DNA of 8,961 bases, taken from contig JAGOCT010000049.1 in NCBI GenBank assembly GCA_017998585.1, positions 1 through 8,961 on the forward strand, written 5' to 3'. Position 1 is the first letter of the stretch. Every line of letters begins with the position of its first letter. A program made the position numbers and the translations under genes. This document shows, in pieces, positions 1 to 5,793 of the stretch. Below the pieces are notes generated by a model that was given only the letters and a program-made list of their open reading frames with translations, made no database searches and had not been told where the DNA came from. This DNA is from Candidatus Cloacimonadota bacterium (lineage in GTDB: Bacteria > Cloacimonadota > Cloacimonadia > Cloacimonadales > WRIO01).

Positions 1-1830
1 GCCCTATCTCATGCTAACCAGGCACTTGAGTTTGGTTCTGGTCATCCATCTCAATCTCAGAACCAAAAAGACTTTGAAGAAAAAGCATTGTTCCTGAAAT
101 GTGAAGCGCTGTTTTTTCTCAACAAAAGACATGAAACAATTGAAATTGCAAGCCATTTTCGTAATCAATTTGCTCATTCAGCTTTGATGGATGAAGTCAT
201 TTTTAAACTTGCCTTATCTCTTTATCAGTCATCTCAACAAGACAGTGCAGCATTCTTTTTTAAGGAAATAACCGAAAAATATCCTGAATCATCCAAAAAG
301 GGAATGAGTTTGTACTACCTGGGAGAAAATGAACTTTCAAAAAATCATTATAATCGTGCAAAGACTTTTTTTGAACAGGCATTACAGGGTAATACCGATC
401 AGGGTGTGCTGTATCTCAGACTCAGTTACATTGAATATGCTTTGAAAAATTATCAGAAAGCAAAAGAAATTATTGTAAATGTTCCAGATGAACCTGATTA
501 TCTATTTGATAAAAACCTGCTAAGAGGTATCATTGCATTTGCTGAAAAGTCATTTTCTGACGCTCTTAATTTCTTTTTGAAAGCAGAAAAAAATGTACCG
601 GATCAGGTTTCTCTTGAACATTTGTGGTCCAGACAAGCCTGGACATTATACAGACTAAAACGTTATGATGAAGCGACGAAAATTTATAAACAATTATCTG
701 AACAATCTACAGCTCCTGGTAAATATACCCTTGCAGCAGCCAGTGCAGCATATAATGCTGAAAACTATCTTCAATCTCTTGAACTTTATCAACAATACTT
801 AAGTGAACATCCTCAAAGTAAAGAAGTTTATAAAGCATTAAGTGGAATAGCCAATTCTCAGTTCAACCTGGCTAATTATACTGATGCAATTAGCACTTGG
901 GAAAAAATGGTTGATATTCAATACCCTTCCAGTATTATTGAAAGTGCGGTTCAGGGCATTCAATGGAGTTATCGTCAACAAAATGATAACAAAGAATTTA
1001 TCAAATGGATAAATGAAAAAATCAGAAAATCAACAGATAAAAATCTAAAGATAACCTTGTATGAATACAAAATCAGATTTGAGTATGATCAGGAAGAATA
1101 CAGTGCATCAATCTCTTCCATACAGCAATTGTTTAAACAATACCCTGAAATGGAAAAGGAAGAAAAATTCCAGATACTTCTTGCAAACAACTATATCTGG
1201 TTAAAACAGTATGAAAATGCTGATAGAATATATGTTCAGTTAGTTGTAAAAAACAATGACCCTCAGATTTTTCATGAATGGGGAAACATCAAATGGGCTC
1301 AACAAGATACACTTGGCGCTTTGAAACGGTACAAGAAAGCAGCAGATGCATCAAAACAAGAAAACTTCTGGCTGGTTTTACTTGAAAAACAAATGGTAGC
1401 AAATGATAAAGATTTTGATAAATATTACCAAACATTCATGTCGTTTGCTAACTCCTACTATCAGGAACTGGCAACATTAATCCTTATAGACAAATATATT
1501 AAAGACAATCAATTTGATAATGCCATTGAAACTATCAATTCTCTTGAAAAAAGCGATAATCCAATAATCCGCGTTAAAACATTGTTTTCGAAAGCAGTGA
1601 TTTCCTTTAACAAAAAAGATTATGATAATGCGATGAAAGACTTCTTTAGAATCAGATATGTATTCACTGAGTATTCTGACTTACGTTGGAATTCAGAGTA
1701 CTATATTTGCAAAATATTTATCGAAAAAGGTGAAGTTGACCAGGCAAAAGAGCTCTTTAATCAAATAAAAGAAAAAATAAAATCTGAACAAAGTAACGAA
1801 CTTCAATCAATCATCACAGGAGGCAGATAA
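1..1830 (+). CDS. TPR-repeat protein, 5' end outside the window
   Basis: The reading frame is open from base 1, so the gene starts upstream; 609 residues are visible before the TAA. The protein is a nearly continuous array of about a dozen tetratricopeptide helix pairs. Examples are the segments around LALSLYQSSQQDSAAFFF, YRLKRYDEATKIYKQL, AENYLQSLELYQQYL, IKDNQFDNAIETINSL and EKGEVDQAKELFNQI. Several units end in a YP or HP turn (EKYPES, SEHPQS), as in the TPR_6/YbgF/BamD class of envelope proteins. TPRs act as protein-protein scaffolds and no enzymatic motif is visible. The N-terminus is missing, so a signal peptide or lipobox cannot be checked. Its stop codon overlaps the start of the downstream outer-membrane barrel, so the two products are probably made together and may form one envelope complex. 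Periplasmic location is inferred from this partner. Confidence 0.85.
   Translation, partial: ALSHANQALEFGSGHPSQSQNQKDFEEKALFLKCEALFFLNKRHETIEIASHFRNQFAHSALMDEVIFKLALSLYQSSQQDSAAFFFKEITEKYPESSKKGMSLYYLGENELSKNHYNRAKTFFEQALQGNTDQGVLYLRLSYIEYALKNYQKAKEIIVNVPDEPDYLFDKNLLRGIIAFAEKSFSDALNFFLKAEKNVPDQVSLEHLWSRQAWTLYRLKRYDEATKIYKQLSEQSTAPGKYTLAAASAAYNAENYLQSLELYQQYLSEHPQSKEVYKALSGIANSQFNLANYTDAISTWEKMVDIQYPSSIIESAVQGIQWSYRQQNDNKEFIKWINEKIRKSTDKNLKITLYEYKIRFEYDQEEYSASISSIQQLFKQYPEMEKEEKFQILLANNYIWLKQYENADRIYVQLVVKNNDPQIFHEWGNIKWAQQDTLGALKRYKKAADASKQENFWLVLLEKQMVANDKDFDKYYQTFMSFANSYYQELATLILIDKYIKDNQFDNAIETINSLEKSDNPIIRVKTLFSKAVISFNKKDYDNAMKDFFRIRYVFTEYSDLRWNSEYYICKIFIEKGEVDQAKELFNQIKEKIKSEQSNELQSIITGGR
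1818..1823 (+). promoter_or_regulatory. Perfect Shine-Dalgarno for the barrel gene
   Basis: AGGAGG lies inside the last codons of the TPR gene, six bases before the ATG at 1830. It fixes that start. With the TAATG stop/start overlap it indicates strong initiation plus translational coupling. Confidence 0.85.
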
Positions 1831-3302
1831 TGAAAAAATATTTTATATATGCCCTTCTGTGTATGAGCTATTTACTAAATGCAGCCGACTTTAAACTCCC
1901 AGACGAAACAATTATTGGAACCGCTTCTCAACCGGCAGATTCTGTTGAAATTCATAAAAATCTGGAATCTTTCAATCGTTTTAAAAAAGATGATATGATT
2001 AAATATCAACCCTATTTGAATCATCGTTTAATTACTAATGAAGAATATAAATCTGAGAAAGTAGCCTTTATAGATTTATCTATGGGTAACAAATGGAATA
2101 CCGGATTAAAATTAGCTTATAAGGATTTAAAAAATGAATGGTTAAACTTAAATCTAAAAGTAAAATACCAAAAACTGTCTAATGATTGGAGTCTTTATAA
2201 TCAACAAATAAAATGGCAAAGTGCAAATCTGAAATGGTATAAATTGCAACCACAACTTAATATGAAACAGCATGTTTTTAACAGTAAGGATATACATACT
2301 CGATATAACTATATTAGCGCGGATTCTTATTTTTTACCTTTTGATTTTTTCCCATTATCGATTTCTACTGGTTTTCAATATGCCAAACAAATACAAAGAG
2401 ATTCTTCAGGATACACAGAAAAGAAAAGTAAATATGATCTATTGTTATCATCAGAATTCGAACTCTTTACTATTCCTAAATTCAATTATAGACTCTATCA
2501 AGTTAAATGCGGTGTTTTAAATAATTTATTCCTGTTTGAGTCTTATTCTGATATGTTCAGTTTAAAGCCTTTCTTAGATAATACAGCTCTTTACATAAGT
2601 ATCAACAAAAACTTTGTCCCTTCAATAGAGTTTGAGAAGTCGTTTCATTATTCAGAAGATTACACTCTTATTTTAAAAAATAATCCCTATACAAGCTATG
2701 AAAATAGTTATGAACAGAGTTTGTCTAACATACATGCTGATGTCAGAGATATGGGTTATCAGCTTCAAGTACCAATAAATACAAGTCTGACAATGAACAC
2801 GTTTTATTATATACCAATTCATCTGAGCACTCAAATTGAATGGCGAAAAAATCAAGCAATATACGCTTATAGCCAGCTAAACCAATTATATGATGTAAAC
2901 TGGCGTAATGCAATGATTGCCTCATTTAAAGCGAACACATCTGTTTTTTATAAAGATTATCGTTTTGAGTATGAATTGGACATAAAAAAAAGCAGTGTTA
3001 ACCATTCCAAAATATCACAAATACCATATATGTCTCATCTGAATAACAGTATAAAGATTGATAAAAGACTTGGTCATTTTAATCATCAAACAGAAGTGAG
3101 TCTTAAAAATCTCAGAAAAGATAGTCTCAATAAAAAGATGAAAAGTGCTTTTTTAGTAAATCATTTTGTAGAATATGACTGGAAACATGATTTTCAATTC
3201 TATCTGAATACTGAAAATATCTTCAATCAAAAATATCAGAAATATACTTATTATCCTAAAACAGGAATCACATTTCAGCTAGGAGTAAATTATCAGTTTT
3301 AA
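1830..3302 (+). CDS. Outer-membrane beta-barrel with TonB box, apparently plugless TonB-receptor relative
   Basis: This is a 490-residue exported protein. Residues 1-18 form a signal peptide (MKK, hydrophobic core, LNA cleavage site). Residues 25-32, DETIIGTA, closely resemble known TonB boxes such as the DDTIVVTA of FepA. The rest alternates polar and aromatic residues in strand-like stretches from about residue 77, as in barrels. The C-terminus (463-490) begins NIFNQKYQ, continues YYPKTGITFQLGVNYQF and ends in Phe, which is the classic last strands of TonB-dependent receptors. Such receptors are usually 600 residues or more, with a plug of about 130-150 residues between TonB box and barrel. 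Here only about 45 residues separate them and I see no plug motifs. Transport substrate is unknown. Coupling to the upstream TPR gene suggests a joint envelope function. Alternatively it may be a structural or export barrel derived from a receptor. Outer-membrane assignment is firm and receptor function is not. Confidence 0.8.
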   Translation: MKKYFIYALLCMSYLLNAADFKLPDETIIGTASQPADSVEIHKNLESFNRFKKDDMIKYQPYLNHRLITNEEYKSEKVAFIDLSMGNKWNTGLKLAYKDLKNEWLNLNLKVKYQKLSNDWSLYNQQIKWQSANLKWYKLQPQLNMKQHVFNSKDIHTRYNYISADSYFLPFDFFPLSISTGFQYAKQIQRDSSGYTEKKSKYDLLLSSEFELFTIPKFNYRLYQVKCGVLNNLFLFESYSDMFSLKPFLDNTALYISINKNFVPSIEFEKSFHYSEDYTLILKNNPYTSYENSYEQSLSNIHADVRDMGYQLQVPINTSLTMNTFYYIPIHLSTQIEWRKNQAIYAYSQLNQLYDVNWRNAMIASFKANTSVFYKDYRFEYELDIKKSSVNHSKISQIPYMSHLNNSIKIDKRLGHFNHQTEVSLKNLRKDSLNKKMKSAFLVNHFVEYDWKHDFQFYLNTENIFNQKYQKYTYYPKTGITFQLGVNYQF

Positions 3303-3422
3303 TTTTTTCTATTGACATTACGCATATTTTATGTTAAAGATGACAAGAGAATATAGATAGTGTGGAATAAAAATTAGTTTTTTGGGTAGATTTTGAATAA
3401 TATTTTCAGAATAAGTAAAAAA

Positions 3423-3437
3423 ATATTTGACAAATAT
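3423..3437. repeat. Perfect 15-base palindrome over the -35 box (possible operator)
   Basis: ATATTTG-A-CAAATAT is a perfect 7-base inverted repeat around a single central A. It completely covers the -35 hexamer of the promoter. A dimeric regulator bound here would block sigma-70 RNA polymerase. AT-rich sequence makes short palindromes more frequent by chance, so an operator role is inference. Confidence 0.45.
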
Positions 3438-3455
3438 ATTCATATTGATTAAAAT
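3427..3455 (+). promoter_or_regulatory. Sigma-70-type promoter for the cheY-cheZ cluster
   Basis: The -35 TTGACA (3427-3432) is a perfect consensus match. The spacer is exactly 17 bases, and the -10 TAAAAT (3450-3455) matches TATAAT at five of six positions. Transcription would begin near 3462, leaving a leader of about 37 bases before the cheY ATG. The upstream DNA is A/T-tract rich and could act as an UP element. In AT-rich DNA near-consensus -10 boxes are common, but the joint match with ideal spacing directly upstream of the cluster is persuasive. Confidence 0.7.
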
Positions 3456-3489
3456 GACTTAATAAGAGATAGTGGTTTGTAAGTAGAAT

Positions 3490-3494
3490 GGAGG
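3490..3494 (+). promoter_or_regulatory. Shine-Dalgarno of cheY
   Basis: GGAGG sits four bases before the ATG at 3499 and fixes the start. It is a strong site, as expected for the first gene of the cluster. Confidence 0.8.
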
Positions 3495-3498
3495 CTGT

Positions 3499-3876
3499 AT
3501 GTCAAACTTAAAGTTTTTGATAGTTGATGATTCACCGACAATGAGAAGAATTGTTTTTAATACCCTAAAACGTTTAGGTTACAATGAGATTGAGGAAGCA
3601 GAACATGGTCAGGAAGCCATGGACAAACTCAAATCAATTCCTGGTATCAATTTTGTTGTTACTGACTGGAATATGCCAGTTATGGATGGATTACAATTAG
3701 TCCAGGAAATCCGTTCAAACGGAGATTATGCAAAAATACCAATACTAATGGTTACTACCCGCTCTGTCAAGGATGACATCATAGAAGCAATGAAAGCCGG
3801 AGTTAACAATTATATTGTTAAACCATTTACTCCAGAAGTTCTTAAAGCTAAAATTGACGCTATCCTAAGCAAGTAG
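3499..3876 (+). CDS. cheY: Chemotaxis response regulator CheY
   Basis: This 125-residue single receiver domain matches E. coli CheY closely along its length (LKFLIVDDSPTMRRIV, DWNMPVMDGL, YIVKPFT). All active-site residues are present: acidic pocket D10/D11, phosphoacceptor D56 in TDWNMP, switch Thr T86, rotameric aromatic Y105 and K108. The TMRRIV helix and the DWNMP motif separate true chemotaxis CheY from generic receivers. Phosphorylated CheY binds FliM at the flagellar switch and changes motor rotation. It is the first gene after the promoter, with a GGAGG site. Eleven bases separate it from the CheZ-like phosphatase gene, its expected antagonist. No CheA, CheW or receptor gene lies in the window, so its kinase must be encoded elsewhere. 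Confidence 0.96.
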   Translation: MSNLKFLIVDDSPTMRRIVFNTLKRLGYNEIEEAEHGQEAMDKLKSIPGINFVVTDWNMPVMDGLQLVQEIRSNGDYAKIPILMVTTRSVKDDIIEAMKAGVNNYIVKPFTPEVLKAKIDAILSK

Positions 3877-3883
3877 AGGGGGG
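3877..3883 (+). promoter_or_regulatory. Shine-Dalgarno of cheZ-like gene
   Basis: AGGGGGG lies immediately after the cheY stop and four bases before the ATG at 3888, fixing that start. The run of six G in an AT-rich region stands out. Confidence 0.65.
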
Positions 3884-3887
3884 AATC

Positions 3888-4775
3888 ATGTCTCATACAA
3901 AACAGGGTGTAATTACCATCATAGAATCTTTAATGGAAGATCTGAATATATTAATTGAAGAAATACGACCGGTTATTGAAAGCATAGAGCCTACTGATTT
4001 AACTCAAGTTCAAGCTCATTTTGATGCATTGGTTGAAAAAATGAAAGGCCTTACAGACAAAACTAATTTAACCTACCAGCTTATTCAAGTAGTCATAAAC
4101 TCCATTCATTCCAGCCGCTCTGAATTAAAAAAGAGTGTAGATGGTTTGTTAAAAAAAACCGGTGTTCAGTTAAAAAAAATAACAACAACTACTGAAGAAG
4201 CAACTAACAAAATACTCGATGTAGCTGAAAAGTTAGATTCAGAACAGCTAATTATTATTGAGAAACTTGACTCATTAAAAAACAAAGATATCAATCAGGA
4301 TGAAATTATTGAAGATATTAAATCTATGGTTTACAAAAATCAAGATGCTGCCTTTACGATTATTGACTACCTTCAGTTTCAGGATATTACTGCTCAACAG
4401 ATTTCAGGTGCTTATGCACTTTTATCTGATACAGAAAAAACGCTTATTTATGTATCTAATTTACTTAAAGAATTTGATATGGGAGATGATTCTCATGATT
4501 TTACTTTACCAGAAATTGACCCAAAATCTTTTAATGCCGATGCAATGTTTAAAGATAAAGGAAATATTCAAAACCTGATTGATGACTTATTTGAAACAGG
4601 AAATACTCAGATTGATATTCCGGCTGACAATGAAGATGTAGAGTTAAAAGAGCTACCCGTTGCATCTAAGGATGCTGTAGATGATGATTTTGATATTGAT
4701 GCACTTTTTAAAGACAATAAAGAAAAATCAAAAGATCAGGCGTCACAGGACGATATCGACAAATTATTTTCATAG
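3888..4775 (+). CDS. cheZ: CheZ-family CheY-P phosphatase with extended multi-motif tail
   Basis: This 295-residue protein would remove phosphate from CheY. Residues 1-195 are almost entirely helical, consistent with the long four-helix bundle of the CheZ dimer. The catalytic signature is at 164-171, FQDITAQQ. D166 and Q170 have the same spacing as D143 and Q147 of E. coli CheZ (DFQDLTGQVI). The C-terminus ASQDDIDKLFS resembles the CheY-binding tail of E. coli CheZ (ASQDQVDDLLDSLGF) and the FliM N-terminal peptide. E. coli CheZ is 214 residues. The extra length is a low-complexity acidic tail (about 197-295) with four related motifs: NADAMF (216-221), LIDDLF (230-235), DIDALF (269-274) and DIDKLF (289-294). 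Position directly behind cheY supports the assignment. Overall similarity to proteobacterial CheZ is low outside the motifs, so it is a divergent member. Confidence 0.88.
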   Translation: MSHTKQGVITIIESLMEDLNILIEEIRPVIESIEPTDLTQVQAHFDALVEKMKGLTDKTNLTYQLIQVVINSIHSSRSELKKSVDGLLKKTGVQLKKITTTTEEATNKILDVAEKLDSEQLIIIEKLDSLKNKDINQDEIIEDIKSMVYKNQDAAFTIIDYLQFQDITAQQISGAYALLSDTEKTLIYVSNLLKEFDMGDDSHDFTLPEIDPKSFNADAMFKDKGNIQNLIDDLFETGNTQIDIPADNEDVELKELPVASKDAVDDDFDIDALFKDNKEKSKDQASQDDIDKLFS

Positions 4776-4778
4776 AGT

Positions 4779-4783
4779 AAGGA
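4779..4783 (+). promoter_or_regulatory. Shine-Dalgarno of first orphan receiver
   Basis: AAGGA lies between the cheZ stop and the ATG at 4793, with a nine-base spacing, and supports that start. Confidence 0.5.
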
Positions 4784-4792
4784 TTATTTGAC

Positions 4793-5158
4793 ATGACCAA
4801 AAACATACTTGTTGTTGATGACGAAGAAAATATCAGAGAAATAATAACCGAATTTCTACAAACCCTGGGATACAATGTTGTAGAGGCTACTAACGGAGAA
4901 GAAGCCTTACTAGCATGTACCCGGACAAAATTTGATCTCGTAATATCAGATATCAGAATGCCAAAAATGAATGGTATAAAATTGCTTAAGTCACTTAAAA
5001 CGTATATGCCTGATCTCCCAGTTATTCTGATGACAGCTTATCAACCATCAAAAATGCAGGAAGACAGTCTGAGTGTCAAAGCAGATGGTTATTTACTTAA
5101 ACCATTCTCTTTAAACTCGTTACGCCAAATTATACTAAAGATATTTAAAACACTATGA
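4793..5158 (+). CDS. Single-domain response regulator, first orphan receiver
   Basis: This is a 121-residue receiver with no output domain. The conserved residues are intact: D9/D10, phosphoacceptor D53 in SDIRMP, T81 and K103 in LLKPFS. It should therefore be phosphorylatable. It lacks the TMRRI helix and DWNMP motif of CheY. Its alpha4-beta5 part (QPSKMQEDSLSVKADGYLL) also differs from the usual A-x-x-AM-x-x-GA pattern, so it probably does not contact the same targets as CheY. It starts 17 bases after cheZ, and its TGA overlaps the ATG of the next gene (ATGA). This placement suggests co-translation with the small CxCG protein and possibly a shared task. Its cognate kinase could be the PAS kinase encoded downstream, but this is inference. 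Output is presumably by protein-protein contact. Confidence 0.92.
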   Translation: MTKNILVVDDEENIREIITEFLQTLGYNVVEATNGEEALLACTRTKFDLVISDIRMPKMNGIKLLKSLKTYMPDLPVILMTAYQPSKMQEDSLSVKADGYLLKPFSLNSLRQIILKIFKTL

Positions 5159-5409
5159 AGAAGATAATCAGTAATTACATCATAGAAGAAGATAATAAAA
5201 AAGGAAGTACTTCTGTATCGAAAGCACCTCCAATAATAAAAATTCCAATTGTAGATGAAAAAAATATAAGTATACGGACTGAGAGTAATACTGCTAATAA
5301 AATAACAGAACCTGTCCTTCAACTTAACCGCAATCATGAAGGCATTGTACTCTCTATTGAAGTTCAATGTACTTGTGGCGAAAGAATTATAATAAAACTG
5401 GATTATTAA
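5155..5409 (+). CDS. Small CxCG protein of unknown function
   Basis: This 84-residue protein does not belong to any family I can name. Its start is set by the four-base ATGA overlap with the upstream receiver gene; no strong Shine-Dalgarno is present, so translation is probably coupled. Residues 1-55 are polar and likely disordered, with a proline-isoleucine patch (APPIIKIPIVDE, 24-35). The C-terminal part, HEGIVLSIEVQCTCGERIII (61-80), looks like two beta strands around a C72-x-C74-G motif. One CxCG pair could bind metal only with extra ligands such as H61 or by dimerising; a redox or structural role is also open. No signal peptide or membrane segment is visible, so it should be cytoplasmic. 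It sits between two orphan receivers inside a chemotaxis/flagellar cluster, making a partner or adaptor role plausible but unproven. Confidence 0.75.
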   Translation: MKKIISNYIIEEDNKKGSTSVSKAPPIIKIPIVDEKNISIRTESNTANKITEPVLQLNRNHEGIVLSIEVQCTCGERIIIKLDY

Positions 5410-5411
5410 CA

Positions 5412-5786
5412 ATGAAAATTAAAATACTCGTCGTAGATGATGAACTCTTATTAAGAGATGTCTTATTTGACTATTTAAATCGACAGGGTTTCGAAGTCAA
5501 TCTAGCTCCAGATGCAGAAAAAGCATTAGAATTAACAGAAAATTATACTCCAGATATAGCTCTGATTGATATCAAGCTACCCAAAATAAGTGGAATTGAA
5601 CTAACCAAAATTTTGAAAAATAATAATCCTGATCTTCCAATTATCATTATGACTGGCTATCCTAGTCTTGATACAGCAATCAATGCAATGGAAAACGGAG
5701 CAAATGAATATATTGTTAAACCATTCAGATTAGATGAGTTAACCCGCACAATCAATAAACATCTTCCGGAATCCGCACATAATTAA
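5412..5786 (+). CDS. Single-domain response regulator, second orphan receiver
   Basis: This is a 124-residue receiver with no output domain. D9/D10, D53 in IDIKLP, T81 and K103 in IVKPFR are all present, so it should be phosphorylatable. The helix 4 region (SLDTAINAMENGANEY) follows the canonical pattern of NtrC-type receivers, unlike the first orphan receiver. The ATG at 5412 is preferred because it gives the standard receiver start MKIKILVVDDE, two bases after the previous stop. A TTG at 5367 in the same frame would add 15 residues foreign to the fold. There is no clear Shine-Dalgarno, so translation is likely coupled to the small CxCG gene. Seven bases separate it from the histidine kinase gene, so phosphotransfer from that kinase is a reasonable inference. 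Confidence 0.93.
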   Translation: MKIKILVVDDELLLRDVLFDYLNRQGFEVNLAPDAEKALELTENYTPDIALIDIKLPKISGIELTKILKNNNPDLPIIIMTGYPSLDTAINAMENGANEYIVKPFRLDELTRTINKHLPESAHN

Positions 5787-5793
5787 TTCATTT

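Larger units (their letters stand above)
3303..3498. other. Intergenic region between barrel gene and chemotaxis cluster
   Basis: This is 196 bases of very AT-rich, non-coding sequence and the only real gene gap in the window. It holds two TTGACA hexamers (3312-3317 and 3427-3432). Only the second has a good -10 partner. It also holds a perfect hyphenated palindrome (3423-3437). I find no GC-rich hairpin followed by a T run, so no intrinsic terminator can be supported after the barrel gene. Read-through or factor-dependent termination is possible. Confidence 0.7.

Noticed and set aside
88..90. TTG as the start of the TPR protein
   Set aside because: The frame is open back to base 1 and no Shine-Dalgarno precedes this TTG. 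The gene most likely begins upstream of the window.
3312..3340. Second sigma-70 promoter based on the upstream TTGACA
   Set aside because: The -35 is perfect, but the sequence 17 bases on (TAAAGA) matches the -10 consensus at only three of six positions.
3303..3426. Intrinsic terminator after the barrel gene
   Set aside because: T runs exist but none is preceded by a stable GC-containing hairpin.
3446..3459. FNR-like site (TTGAT-N4-ATCAA) in the promoter
   Set aside because: Only the first half-site, TTGAT, is present. The second half reads ATGAC.
3303..3498. Sigma-54 promoter (GG-N10-GC) before cheY
   Set aside because: The GG dinucleotides near 3364, 3384 and 3474 are not followed by GC at the required distance.
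5367..5411. TTG-initiated longer form of the second orphan receiver
   Set aside because: It would add 15 residues not found in receiver domains and overlap the small CxCG gene. The ATG at 5412 gives the canonical receiver start.
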